A stretch of DNA of 64,000 nucleotides from Heyndrickxia ginsengihumi (lineage in GTDB: Bacteria; Bacillota; Bacilli; Bacillales; Bacillaceae_C): assembly GCF_011008565.1 (NCBI RefSeq), contig NZ_JAAIWK010000015.1:1-64000 (forward strand), in the 5' to 3' direction. The notes under the pieces were generated by a model. That model made no database searches. It was not told where the DNA came from and saw nothing but the letters and a program-made list of their open reading frames with translations. The translations under genes were made by a program, and so were the position numbers. Positions within the stretch are counted from its first letter, which is position 1. Each line of letters opens with the position of its first letter. Positions 17,433-25,705 of the stretch are shown one piece after another.

Positions 17433-18134
17433 TTGAGTGATTTAACTTATATAGATTATTTAGCAAAATTTGGAGTAGGTTGTGCCCACCCTGGCGGCTT
17501 CATCTTAACGCAGGATATATTAGCTAAGGAGAATATAAAACAAGATTCAAAGATTTTAGATGTAGGATGCGGAACGGGAAGGACAGCAGCCTATTTGTAT
17601 GAGCAATTTAAAACGAATGTTGTTGGCCTAGAAATCCATCCCATTATGCTCGAAAAGGCGGAAAAAAGATTTTTATCACAACAGCTACCTATTCAGTTAG
17701 TTGCCGGATCTGTAGAAAATATTCCGTTTGAGCGCAATATGTATGATTTTGTCTTATCTGAGTCTGTTTTAGCATTTGTTAACAAACCATCTGCACTGGC
17801 GGAAATCTATCGGGTTTTGAAACCAGGCGGGAAATTAATCGCGAACGAAATGACAATAGAAAGCAAGTTAAGTGAGGAGGAGCAAACGAAAATAAAGCAG
17901 TTTTATAACGTAGACTCCTTACTAGAAGAAGAGGATTGGGAGCATTTATTAAATACTGCAGGTTTTTGCAATATAGAAATTTATAAGGGAACGCATGACG
18001 GTTACGCAGTACCGGAATACAACCTTTCACCGAATCTTGAGTTGGAATTGTTTAATATTCTAAGCCAGCATGGACATTTTCTTAGTCTTTACCAAGATAT
18101 ATTGACTTATCGTCTGATTACATGTACGAAATAA
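17433..18134 (+). CDS. SAM-dependent methyltransferase (class I)
   Basis: 233 residues. Motif I is KILDVGCGTGRTAAYL, followed by VVGLEIHPIML (acidic residue at the end of beta 2), then ENIPFERNMYDFVLSESVLAF and the post-motif EIYRVLKPGGKLIANE, the UbiE/methyltransferase-11 layout. The start is TTG 17433, 9 bases after AAGGAGGG; the ATG at 17424 directly abuts the ribosome binding site. The substrate cannot be told from the sequence. It is a single gene. Confidence 0.85.
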   Translation: MSDLTYIDYLAKFGVGCAHPGGFILTQDILAKENIKQDSKILDVGCGTGRTAAYLYEQFKTNVVGLEIHPIMLEKAEKRFLSQQLPIQLVAGSVENIPFERNMYDFVLSESVLAFVNKPSALAEIYRVLKPGGKLIANEMTIESKLSEEEQTKIKQFYNVDSLLEEEDWEHLLNTAGFCNIEIYKGTHDGYAVPEYNLSPNLELELFNILSQHGHFLSLYQDILTYRLITCTK

Positions 18135-18879
18135 GTTTAAAGTATTTAATGAGTTTGCTCTAAGAGCTCTATATAGAATAATAATGTACTCAACAATCAT
18201 GAATACGTGAAGAAATTGTCACTTACCTTTGCAATATACAGTTCAGTTCCTTGTTGTAAAGGTAAGTTTAACGACAGACTGAAACGGGTAGAAAGGATAT
18301 CATCCTTTTATGTACATCGTTAAATGTGTAATAGTGGGGGAATCAGTTGAGAAGTAAAGAAAGTTTAGCTCCCCCATCCGTTTATCCTATACTTGAATGC
18401 TGGTGATTAAGTACAGCAATTTATTAGTGCAGTATGGACAAGCTAGCCATTTAGACAATAGAGAAAATAAAAAAGTTCCTTCATTTGAATACATATTTCT
18501 GGATTTTGAAATAACATTTTTTCTGTTTTTCTTTTCTGCATTGAATATTATAGTGGGCTTAGAAGATTTCTATGAGATGAATCTACCTAGCCTTGAAAGA
18601 TATGAAATTTGGCTATTGAGAAAGTGTTTTTCCGATACGAACTCAATATTGATAGTCTAGGAGTAAACGGAAACATTCCTTTTACTAGATATTTATACTA
18701 AACAAACTCGCTTTATTCAAGGACTCAAAATGAAAAGAAAATATTATGTTCATTTGAACGTAATTTGAAGGCCTATGAATAGTTATTCGTATATTTGATA
18801 TTAAATAGACGTATCAATAAACCAATCATGTCTATTTTAGAATAGGATAAATTAATATAATTGATTGGTAGATGAAAAA
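18135..18879. other. Intergenic region, no supported gene
   Basis: About 745 bases. An 87-codon frame at 18397-18660 has no ribosome binding site and no family resemblance. A hairpin-forming stretch (AAGGTAAGT...CTTACCTT) lies at 18220-18265. Otherwise nothing is recognised. Confidence 0.4.
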
Positions 18880-19455
18880 ATGGACAATCATACAAAAGAT
18901 ATTTTTGGATCATTCATACAAGCAGTTGGTACAATTGAATCCGCAATTGGAAGTACACCTATAGAAGCGCTGAGTAAAAGACTATTGAACAATCTAACAG
19001 TAAAGGGAAATGTATTACAAGCCGTTGGTTGCGGATTATCAGCTGATGCTCAGGAAACTATCTCGTTTGAAAAAATCGGAGACGAAGTTCAATCAATAGG
19101 TAATGTGACGGTTATAATAGGTTTGCTTTTAAAATTAAAAAATCAACAAAATAAAAAATTAGTGATTACAGGAAATGGATTACAAGCATTAGGAGCACTT
19201 ATTTCATTAACAGATGAATTTAACGATCGTACTCAAAGTGGAAGAAACTATAATATTATCGGTAATGCGTTACAATCAATAGGTAATTCCATGCAAGCGG
19301 TAAGTGGGATTTATGATTTGCAAGAAAATAAAGGTGAAGATGCCGAAATTCTCGATATTCTTGGTAGTTGGATTCAAGCGGTAGGCTCTATTTTTTCCTT
19401 AGTTGGCCAAGTATTAGAGGAGCGTGATGAGGCTGAAAAACACCAACCTGAATAA
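18880..19455 (+). CDS. Repetitive amphipathic protein, DUF6944-like
   Basis: 191 residues built of about six to seven copies of a motif G-x-x-[LIV]-Q-[AS]-[VIL]-G: GSFIQAVGTIESAIG, GNVLQAVGCGLS, GDEVQSIGNVTVIIG, GNGLQALGALISL, GNALQSIGNSMQAV, GSWIQAVGSIFSLVGQ. The spacing is about 20-30 residues. This is the pattern of a Bacillus repeat family of unknown function that I recall as DUF6944. The regular, glycine-flanked amphipathic helices suggest stacking or membrane association. There is no signal peptide. ATG 18880 is preferred; an in-frame TTG lies at 18865. No operon partner. Confidence 0.75.
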   Translation: MDNHTKDIFGSFIQAVGTIESAIGSTPIEALSKRLLNNLTVKGNVLQAVGCGLSADAQETISFEKIGDEVQSIGNVTVIIGLLLKLKNQQNKKLVITGNGLQALGALISLTDEFNDRTQSGRNYNIIGNALQSIGNSMQAVSGIYDLQENKGEDAEILDILGSWIQAVGSIFSLVGQVLEERDEAEKHQPE

Positions 19456-19724
19456 GCTTTGATCTTCAAAGTCCGCTGTTTCTTTAGGAATGCGCGCTTA
19501 TCCAATTTTAAAATATTTTTGTGGCAACAAGATAAAAATGTGTAATATACGATGCTATGTTGTGGGTGAAAACAAGCATTGCAGTTCTTTATATTACGAA
19601 TAACTGCAATGCTATTACCATATTCAGAAAAAGCTGGTGATCTAGGAAAAAACACCATTAAAAGATATAGCTGCTAAATAAATGATAATACACTTAAGGA
19701 TAAAGAACTTTTAATAGTGCTTAT

Positions 19725-19942
19725 TTATTGCTTGTTTTTAACCATTGTCAAATTCGGTTGCTATTAAGCGTTCGCCTGTTATTCCTGCAGATTGGTCCGA
19801 GGCTAGAAAAATAATTGGGTTTTGCCATGATTTTTGGTTTTAGAAGTTGGGAATTCCCTTCTAGTTCTTTTCTTACTTTATCAGGTATCATTCCAGTTAC
19901 TGTGGCTTCTCCAGAAAGAAGCATGTTTACGGTTTTTAAGGT
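19725..19942 (-). pseudogene. Short-chain dehydrogenase (SDR) remnant
   Basis: On the minus strand, from 19942 down, the frames read VNMLLSGEATVTGMIPDKVR, then KELEG..LLKPKIMAKP, then after a one-base shift IIFLASDQSAGITGERLIA, and after a second shift WLKNKQ and a stop at 19725. The order and the FLAS-D-x-SAGITG motif are the C-terminal third of an SDR oxidoreductase. Two frameshifts and a missing N-terminus (no Rossmann GxxxGxG, no YxxxK) make it a dead gene. The plus-strand 87-codon frame at 19834 is a shadow. Confidence 0.75.
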
Positions 19943-20055
19943 TATTTAAAACGTATAATACATTCATCCAAGGTTTAATCTACATGGTTTTATCAATACG
20001 TTGTATAGTTCCCTGTTACTACAAACTGCTTTGTATATTTTCATGTCTAATATTT

Positions 20056-20370
20056 TTACTGCTTTATTTCATTAATTTGCTCCTGTATTTTTTCTAACTC
20101 ATTTAAGGGCAAATTTTTTAGAGCTTTTTTAATTTCTTCCTCGATTTGTTTTCTGTTTTTTTCTCGATATTGATCCCACCAATCTCGTAGCCCCTCAGTA
20201 TTATCGAAAAGATATTCAATATCTATTTCTTCAATTTCGTCGTTTGATAAATATTTCAATACTTCTGCTAATAGCCGATTCACTTTATGAAGTTCATCTT
20301 CTTTCATGATTTCGTTGGATGAAAGATCGTTTGTTTCAGGCTCGTCCGTTGCTATATTTTTTCTCGACAT
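20056..20370 (-). CDS. Hypothetical acidic coiled-coil protein (104 aa)
   Basis: AGGAGGG lies 7 bases before ATG 20370. The protein is soluble, charged and largely helical: DELHKVNRLLAEVLKYLSND, a WWDQYREKNRKQIEEE segment and a C-terminal helix LNELEKIQEQINEIKQ. I recognise no family. It stands alone between the SDR remnant and a repeat-bearing region. The strong ribosome binding site and codon use support a real gene. Confidence 0.65.
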   Translation of the reverse strand: MSRKNIATDEPETNDLSSNEIMKEDELHKVNRLLAEVLKYLSNDEIEEIDIEYLFDNTEGLRDWWDQYREKNRKQIEEEIKKALKNLPLNELEKIQEQINEIKQ

Positions 20371-20574
20371 TATTTGCCCTCCTATTCGTTATATGTATAG
20401 TATCGGATTTAATCATAGTTTTTAGGAATTTTTAGGAATACATAAATAAATGAATATACATAGTATATGGATGAAACTTCTGTTAAGAAACAATAGTGAC
20501 AAAGGTGAAAAAACACTGTTTTTTAAAGTTTTTACAAAGAGCTGTTTTCGTAAACTTAAAAAGTTGACTTTTAC

Positions 20575-20868
20575 TCCAAGGATGTTCGCTTTCCGCAGAC
20601 GGAAGCTGAGTATCCTCGGTGCTTGCACTGAACGGAGGCTACTGAAAAAGTCTAAGAATGATGTAAAAAGGATTTCCTTAAAAAATCTATCCCCCACTAT
20701 TGCTAGTGATGGTGGTAAACATGATGTTATTCTCCACTTCATAGGTGAAAAATAGTGTATTTTTGGTTGTTGCTTTTTTAACCATTCATATTTTTTTCTT
20801 AAAAAGAACTTTTTCAGTGCCCTCGCTGTACGTCTGCGGGGTTACAGCTATCCCGCTTTTTTCTCGCA
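20575..20868. repeat. GC-rich dispersed module copies (decayed)
   Basis: GATGTTCGCTTTCCGCAGACGGAAGC at 20581 onwards and CTCGCTGTACGTCTGCGGGGTTACAGC near 20822-20848 are divergent versions, in both orientations, of the GC-rich module found elsewhere in the window. The 101- and 106-codon frames running through them are artefacts. Confidence 0.5.
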
Positions 20869-21387
20869 TTATTTTTTTATAATTGGGATTTGAACGTTAT
20901 TCTTCAAGTTGTTCATGCAGCAATTAAATATAAGGATATTTAAAGTTAGGACTAAGGTATAAATAGGTAAAGAATATGAAAGCTTCCATCCAAAGTAATG
21001 ATAGACGTGAAATTGACTAGCTATAAACTCTGTTCCGATAGCAATTAATGACCAAGCAGCTACGTATAAAACAAGAAGGACATTTTTAAATTTAAAATAA
21101 TCATAAATATAGATATAAAGATAGCCAAAAGGTGGGTATATGCCATCCATAATTACATCAAATAAATCAAGCTTGTTAGAATCTGTTAAGTAATAAAGAT
21201 GAAAGTGATCGATTGCAATTGTATAATCCAAAATTCTAGGTATTGCAATACTGTATAAAATGATCACAGCGGTTATAACTGTTGGAAATCGTTTTGGTAA
21301 TATGTTATACATGATGATTCCTAAAAATATAACAGTTATAATGAACCATTCATCTTGATCAAAATGCTCTGGCATTTTTAAAATCAT
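20869..21387 (-). CDS. Membrane protein related to the CBO0543 family
   Basis: 172 residues with about five hydrophobic helices. Family landmarks are divergent but in the right order: LPKRFP after the first helix, YLTDSNKLDLFDVIMDGIYPPFGYLYIYI, and near the C-terminus YHYFGWKLSYSLPIYTLVLTLNILIF, which corresponds to the Y-x-GW-K-x-x-YS-x-x-x-x-P/D motif of the other members. It lies 4 bases behind a second member and is probably co-transcribed. Function unknown. Assignment to the family is less certain than for the genes at 23344 and 23995. Confidence 0.65.
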   Translation of the reverse strand: MILKMPEHFDQDEWFIITVIFLGIIMYNILPKRFPTVITAVIILYSIAIPRILDYTIAIDHFHLYYLTDSNKLDLFDVIMDGIYPPFGYLYIYIYDYFKFKNVLLVLYVAAWSLIAIGTEFIASQFHVYHYFGWKLSYSLPIYTLVLTLNILIFNCCMNNLKNNVQIPIIKK

Positions 21388-21391
21388 CTAC

Positions 21392-21802
21392 TCATGTTCC
21401 TTTCATTAACTGTTTTCTATACCAAATCCAAAAAGTATAAGTCAATAAAACACAACATGACCATTCAGTGAAGGAGTAAATAACATTCCAGTTATGATTA
21501 TGTAAAATTCCAAGCCATATAAAAAGAAAGTCAATCGCAATTAGTACAATAACAGTTAATAATAAATGGAATGTAATCATTAAATTAGAGGAATGTTTCA
21601 AAATCAAATCAAATGACCATGTGATAACTAACGGACTTAAGCATAGTCTTTTAAAAACGAGAGCCCAAAATAGCGATATATTGTTAGAAACGGTTATGTA
21701 TTGTAAATTAACAATAATAATGGATGAACTCGTATAAGAGAGAATCCAAACTAGCATCCAAATCGAAAGGATTTCAAGGAGACTTAGTCTCTTTGGTATC
21801 AC
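21392..21802 (-). CDS. CBO0543-like membrane protein, possibly N-terminally shortened
   Basis: 136 residues from GTG 21802 with four hydrophobic helices. It opens IPKRLSLLEILSIW, matching the K-[KR]-L-[ST]-x-x-[EQ] segment that follows the first helix in its paralogs, and ends NHNWNVIYSFTEWSCCVLLTYTFWIWYRK. The first helix of the family seems reduced: the frame extends only about nine codons upstream (ATT-ATC-CTT...) to a stop, and no ribosome binding site is seen before GTG. It may be truncated or use a rare start. Overlaps neither neighbour; 4-base gap to the next gene. Confidence 0.55.
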   Translation of the reverse strand: MIPKRLSLLEILSIWMLVWILSYTSSSIIIVNLQYITVSNNISLFWALVFKRLCLSPLVITWSFDLILKHSSNLMITFHLLLTVIVLIAIDFLFIWLGILHNHNWNVIYSFTEWSCCVLLTYTFWIWYRKQLMKGT

Positions 21803-22107
21803 AATGAATGTTAAACAAAGGATAATTTAGACAAATAAAAAGAAAGATAAGATCATGATCTTGTTCCACCTTATCGAGTTGGTAATATTAAACTTTAAAT
21901 GTCAGTATTACCTAAAGTCGTGAATTTATGAAATAATAAAAATAAGATGATGTATGTTTGATGTTTACTTCAGGGACCCGATTTCAGCTAGTAATTGAAG
22001 CAATCATTGCGGATTCTTTTCACTTAAGAATAATATGAAACAAATAGATGTGATCGAAGGGGAGTGATTGAGTTTTTACGGATACAGATGAGGCTTGATT
22101 TTAAACA

Positions 22108-22292
22108 GAGGCTAGGACAAAACTAAAAAGTGGTTAGCTAAAGACGGAGATTGCACAAATCAGCTCCGAAAATATACGTAGACTCCTGTGGGAGGATCGC
22201 CAGCCGCCCGCGGAAAGCGAAGTAAATTTCCGGAGCGGGGGTCAACGCAATATTTGTGGTTTCTTTCGTTAATATACTTTTGTCTTAGCCTG
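22108..22292. repeat. GAGGCTGGGAC inverted-end repeat, copy 2 (with GC module)
   Basis: Starts GAGGCTAGGACAAAACTAAA and ends TACTTTTGTCTTAGCCTG; about 185 bases, carrying AGACTCCTGTGGGAGGATCG and CCGCCCGCGGAAAGCG (22204). The flanks TTTAAACA and TGTTTATC extend the end pairing. It lies about 50 bases 3' of the ycnI-like gene. Same orientation as copies 5 and 6. Confidence 0.8.
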
Positions 22293-22342
22293 TTTATCAA
22301 CAATAAAATGGGAGTGTCTATTAGATAGGCACATATTTTTTA

Positions 22343-22981
22343 TTATTTTCTTGTAATAAACGAAACAAACAATGACAATATTGAAAGAATAACAGCGATA
22401 ATCGCTAAAGTAAGTGTGATGTTCTTTGAACTAGTGTCATTCATATTGCTATGATCGCTTGAAGTTTGATGTTGATCATGAGCAGTCACGGTGTTTAAAG
22501 TCGTTGCAGATGTCGTAATTTTTGTAATTGAGTGTGGTGTGTCTGATTTTTCATTGCCTGTCCATTCTACAATTGACCCATCTTTGTAATACTGATAAGC
22601 ATCCCAAGCAGCTGAACCTTGTTTGTCTGGATTTGCTGCGACAAAACTAAATTGTTGAAATTGATCTACACCGATTCCTTTTCCAGTAGCCGTCCAAGTA
22701 ATGTTTTTCACCTTACCTGATGAGTCCTTTGCAAGTTTTACATTCCAGCCTTGAACAGGTTGATAAGACTCTAGTTGAACACCATCAGGCATTTTAAGTG
22801 TTATTTTTACAGTAGGCACCTTCTTCTCCGTAGGAACTTTCATTGTGTAAGTTTCCCATGCCCCTGGTGCCGATGTATTAGGTGTTACAACAACATGTGC
22901 ACTTGCAGTAGCTGAATAAATAAAAAACATCAATGTTAATGTTAATAGTACCGAGGCCCATTTTTTAAATAATGTTTTCAT
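22343..22981 (-). CDS. ycnI: YcnI-like copper-binding protein (DUF1775)
   Basis: 212 residues: signal peptide MKTLFKKWASVLLTLTLMFF ending ATASA, then mature HVVVTPNTSAPGAWETYTMKVPTEK, the DUF1775 opening. The mature N-terminal His, together with conserved Glu and Trp residues, forms the copper site known for this family. The beta-rich domain (residues 28-150) contains NPDKQGSAAWDAYQYYKDGS. A His/Ser-rich linker (HDQHQTSSDHSNM) leads to a C-terminal helix and TRK anchor on the outer membrane face. In B. subtilis it belongs to ycnKJI with a copper importer; here it stands alone, with no YcnJ or YcnK in the window. Confidence 0.9.
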   Translation of the reverse strand: MKTLFKKWASVLLTLTLMFFIYSATASAHVVVTPNTSAPGAWETYTMKVPTEKKVPTVKITLKMPDGVQLESYQPVQGWNVKLAKDSSGKVKNITWTATGKGIGVDQFQQFSFVAANPDKQGSAAWDAYQYYKDGSIVEWTGNEKSDTPHSITKITTSATTLNTVTAHDQHQTSSDHSNMNDTSSKNITLTLAIIAVILSILSLFVSFITRK

Positions 22982-23343
22982 TATAAAATCTCCTTAATTA
23001 TGATTAATCTTAATTCTTTACATTGCTTATAGCAGGTCAATAATATTTTAAAACATTTCATTGTTTGTCAAATAATTCAAGAATTATACATATTTTTGGA
23101 AAAATAATTACCTTAACTAAATTTATGTGAAAAGTTTGCTTAAAACACACTTGTTAACGCAACCTAATATAAGTGTGATAAAAAGAGCTTACTCTAATGA
23201 CCGTTAGTTTAAGAATAATATACGTTGAAAATAATGATAAAAAGGAAGAAGTGGACAAGCGCTAAAAAATCAAAGTTTGGTTTTCATGATTACTGAATAA
23301 AATGTTAAACAGATGGAAATTGTGGATACAAAGGAGAATACAT
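22982..23343. other. Divergent intergenic region
   Basis: 362 bases. The last 40 bases (TGAATAAAATGTTAAACAGATGG...AAAGGAGAAT) are nearly identical to the leader of the next paralog (23950-23988), showing that the duplication included the leader. Confidence 0.55.
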
Positions 23344-23805
23344 ATGATCGGTCTTTTATTGTCGATTTTCATCTTTAATTTAATTGCTTTTACTACGAAT
23401 AAACGTTTAACAGTTAATCAAATCCTGCACATTTGGTGTTTTACCACTGCTTTTCAGATGGCTAGCGATGTTTCTCTTGAATTTAAATATTATGGATATT
23501 GGTACTTCACTAAAAAAATTGAGTGGAGCAGCTATTTAGCTCATACAGTATTAATCCCGCCTGTAAATATTATGTTTCTTAATTGGTTTCCATTTGGTAA
23601 AAAAAGAGTGAAGCAAATCCTTTATATTTTATTCTGGACTTTAGGTTGTCTGCTTTATGAATTGTTAACGCTTTTACCTGAACCATATGGATACTTTCAC
23701 TATGGCTGGTGGAACATATGGCATTCGGCAATTGAGGACCCAATTCTTTTAGTTATTTTATTAGTATTTTACAAGCTGATCTGCAACATTGAGAAAAAAA
23801 AATAA
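23344..23805 (+). CDS. CBO0543 family membrane protein (tandem copy 1)
   Basis: 153 residues, about five hydrophobic helices: MIGLLLSIFIFNLIAFTTNKRL, HIWCFTTAFQM, EFKYYGYWYFTKKIEW, PPVNIMFLNWFPF, KRVKQILYILFWTLGCLLYELL, then the conserved YGYFHYGWWNIWHSAIEDPILL. This is the pattern of the CBO0543 family of Firmicutes; function unknown. ATG 23344 is 7 bases behind AAAGGAGA; the frame extends upstream without another site. It is duplicated in tandem at 23995 and has relatives at 20869-21802 and 43863-44912. A hairpin at 23828-23855 separates the two copies. Confidence 0.82.
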   Translation: MIGLLLSIFIFNLIAFTTNKRLTVNQILHIWCFTTAFQMASDVSLEFKYYGYWYFTKKIEWSSYLAHTVLIPPVNIMFLNWFPFGKKRVKQILYILFWTLGCLLYELLTLLPEPYGYFHYGWWNIWHSAIEDPILLVILLVFYKLICNIEKKK

Positions 23806-23827
23806 ATCCAAATGGAAATGAAGAGAC

Positions 23828-23855
23828 GAGTCCATAAGCAATGGGCTCTTTTTTG
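23828..23855 (+). terminator. Terminator between the tandem CBO0543 genes
   Basis: GAGTCCAT-aagca-ATGGGCTC followed by TTTTTTG. Confidence 0.7.
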
Positions 23856-23994
23856 AAGGAGATTTAAATAAGAGCACTGGAATAAAACGATATCATTCAA
23901 TTTAGCTGATGAAATGAGTATGAATAGGGAATTTCTGATAGAATTGAATAAAAATTTAAAAAGATGGAAATTGTGAATACAAAGGAGAATGCAC

Positions 23995-24477
23995 ATGATT
24001 GTACTTTTGTTATCAATTTTCATCTTTAACTGGATTGCCTTTACAATGAATAAACGTTTAACAACAAATCAGACTGTACATATTTGGTGTTTTACAAACG
24101 CCTTTCAGATGACTTTCGATCTTTTTGTTGAATTTAAGTATTATGGATATTGGTATTTTACTAAAAAAATTGAGTGGCTTGGTCAACTACCACACTTATT
24201 AATTGTTCCACCTGTCAATATTATATTTTTAAACTGGTACCCATTTAGAAAAAAGCTTAGAAAAAGAATACTTTATATTTTGCTTTGGAGTATTGGATTA
24301 ATATGTTATGAATTAACGGTGCTGCTTCCAGAACCTTTTGGCTATTTTCATTATGGCTGGTGGAAAATATGGTATACGGTTATTTTGGATCCTATTCTTT
24401 TAGTCATTTTAGTATTATTTTACAAGTGGATATGTAAAATCGAATCGAATCTTCGTCAATCGGATGGGCCTGAATAA
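23995..24477 (+). CDS. CBO0543 family membrane protein (tandem copy 2)
   Basis: 160 residues, clearly a duplicate of the gene at 23344: MIVLLLSIFIFNWIAFTMNKRL, TVHIWCFTNAFQMTFD, EFKYYGYWYFTKKIEW, NIIFLNWYPF, and YGYFHYGWWKIWYTVILDPILL-like C-terminal helix. Leader and ribosome binding site (GATGGAAATTGTG, AAAGGAGAAT) are also copied. The C-terminus is longer and charged (ESNLRQSDGPE). ATG 23995 has the better spacing than the ATG at 23989. Function unknown; integral membrane. Confidence 0.82.
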   Translation: MIVLLLSIFIFNWIAFTMNKRLTTNQTVHIWCFTNAFQMTFDLFVEFKYYGYWYFTKKIEWLGQLPHLLIVPPVNIIFLNWYPFRKKLRKRILYILLWSIGLICYELTVLLPEPFGYFHYGWWKIWYTVILDPILLVILVLFYKWICKIESNLRQSDGPE

Positions 24478-24806
24478 TGAAAGGGATTGCATAAAATAGG
24501 GTGATGAGTTCTGATGGAATATTTTGAAAATTTAATTTCCAGTATGGACAAGTGAGCGGGTGTAAAAAAGCTTTCGTAAACTACATATAATATGTTGACT
24601 TCTTTGTTCAGAGAGAGGTCCTTTTTTTCGTTCTCTAGTATCGATAAAGCTTTAGTAAATACCATTGAAATAAAATAAGTAGCCTACAAAAGTAATCCAG
24701 GAACAATAATGATCAAATTATTAAGGGGTATCGGTTTTAAAGTTTAATTTACAATCTACACAATGAATGGCATAGGAGTCAAGCAGTTAAGGATAGCTGT
24801 ATATAA

Positions 24807-24911
24807 TTAGTTTTTCTTTTTGAAGTGGTGCTTTTCAAAGTAGATGAATAAGTTGTAAATAATGATAAGAACGATAAATGCAATGACATTAACAAAAAAG
24901 GTAATAACCAT
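24807..24911 (-). CDS. Small membrane peptide (34 aa)
   Basis: Minus-strand frame of 34 codons: MVITFFVNVIAFIVLIIIYN then LFIYFEKHHFKKKN. A single helix with a His/Lys-rich tail. AGGAGGG lies 15 bases upstream of the ATG, further than usual, so the start is uncertain (no alternative start codon lies between). Function unknown. Confidence 0.45.
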   Translation of the reverse strand: MVITFFVNVIAFIVLIIIYNLFIYFEKHHFKKKN

Positions 24912-25275
24912 AAGTAAAAAGAAAAACCCTCCTAGTTATAGATATAGGCAAAGAAAGCAGTAAATGTGAACTAAACGCTATGATTACAGTAAAATTTTTT
25001 CAAATATAGAGGAATTTTATATGCGTGATGGAAATATTCTTACTTTATTAGATAAACAAAAGCATTTTTACTTATGGAAGAGGAGATTTCGAAATGAAAA
25101 GAAGTCGATGTAGGAGCAGTTAAAATTGTTCATTTCGAAGGCCATAATGCTTATGGAGGAGAGAGCATCCCCAGCGCCACGAACAAATGATCATTTGTTC
25201 GTTTTCTATAATTCCTGACCAGCAATCTGTGTAACCTAAAAAACTATCTAGCACTATAAATTAAATTATCCTTAG
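24912..25275. other. Intergenic region with gene scraps and palindrome
   Basis: No intact gene. A 30-codon open piece (VGAVKIVHFEGHNAYGGESI, 25107-25190) ends at the palindrome and looks like the tail of a lost gene. The 24-base perfect palindrome at 25179-25202 is followed by TTTTC and would act as a terminator. Confidence 0.4.
25179..25202 (+). terminator. Palindromic terminator
   Basis: Twelve-base arms starting ACGAACAAATGA, perfect self-complement, followed by TTTTC. It insulates the S-box transcript downstream. Confidence 0.55.
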
Positions 25276-25305
25276 TTGACAAATAGGGATTATATGATTT
25301 ATGAT
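25276..25305 (+). promoter_or_regulatory. Sigma-A promoter of the first S-box transcript
   Basis: TTGACA at 25276, 18-base spacer, TATGAT at 25300; start expected near 25313, just ahead of riboswitch helix P1. A partial Fur-like pattern (TGATAAATGATAATA) overlaps the -10 but matches only about 9 of 14 positions. Confidence 0.6.
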
Positions 25306-25317
25306 AAATGATAATAA

Positions 25318-25475
25318 AATAACTTATCCAGAGAGGTGGAGGGATTTGGCCCTATGAAACCTCAGCAACCGATCGATCGACACGGTGCTAATTCCAATAA
25401 GCGTATGGCTTTGAAGATAAGTTGAGGATATTGCTCATTTGAAAACCTCTTCTTATCTGATGAAGGTTTTTTTTA
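25318..25475 (+). ncRNA. SAM-I (S-box) riboswitch with terminator, copy 1
   Basis: Conserved S-box core: AACTTATCCAGAGAGGTGGAG, GGCCCTATGAAACCTCAGCAACC, CACGGTGCTAATTCC and AGATAAGTT closing P1. The terminator AAAACCT...AGGTTTTTTTT is at 25442-25472. AGATAAGTTGAGG (25415-25427) can pair with CCTCTTCTTATCT (25446-25458) as the antiterminator. High S-adenosylmethionine should therefore stop transcription of the downstream FbpA-like gene. Confidence 0.95.
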
Positions 25476-25504
25476 TTAACTTTTTTCAAAGGAGAGTGGA
25501 ACAA

Positions 25505-25705
25505 ATGGGTAAATTACATCAAGCAGTAGAAAATAGACGTAACGAACTTATAAATAAGTTAATTGCTTTTGATATTTACAAAAAAGAAGGAAAACATTTA
25601 TTTGAATTGACCCTTTCGGAATTAGAAGCTGAATATAAAGCGCTTCAATCTAATTTCCATCCCCATTGTGAAGTCGAATCAATCCATTGGATCAACAAAA
25701 ATTAA
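25505..25705 (+). CDS. FbpA-like small basic protein
   Basis: 66 residues from ATG 25505 behind AAAGGAGAG: MGKLHQAVENRRNELINKLI, then YKKEGKHLFELTLSELEAEY. This is the pattern of Fur-regulated basic protein A (about 59 residues in B. subtilis), proposed to act as a helper of the iron-sparing small RNA FsrA. The longer frame starting within the terminator is not used. The unusual feature is the control: the gene directly follows a complete S-box riboswitch instead of an obvious Fur box, tying it to methionine/SAM status. The C-terminus HPHCEVESIHWINKN is longer than the classical protein and carries a Cys and two His. Confidence 0.75.
   Translation: MGKLHQAVENRRNELINKLIAFDIYKKEGKHLFELTLSELEAEYKALQSNFHPHCEVESIHWINKN

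Noticed and set aside
18397-18660. 87-codon plus-strand frame
   Set aside because: No ribosome binding site, no recognisable motif; phenylalanine-rich from AT-rich sequence.
19834-20097. 87-codon hydrophobic plus-strand frame
   Set aside because: It lies over the antisense of the SDR remnant and runs into the next minus-strand gene; no ribosome binding site.
20422-20755. Overlapping 101- and 106-codon frames on both strands
   Set aside because: They are produced by copies of the GC-rich dispersed module.
25290-25315. Fur box over the promoter of the S-box/FbpA-like unit
   Set aside because: Only about 9 of 14 positions match TGATAAT-N-ATTATCA, too weak in AT-rich DNA to claim.
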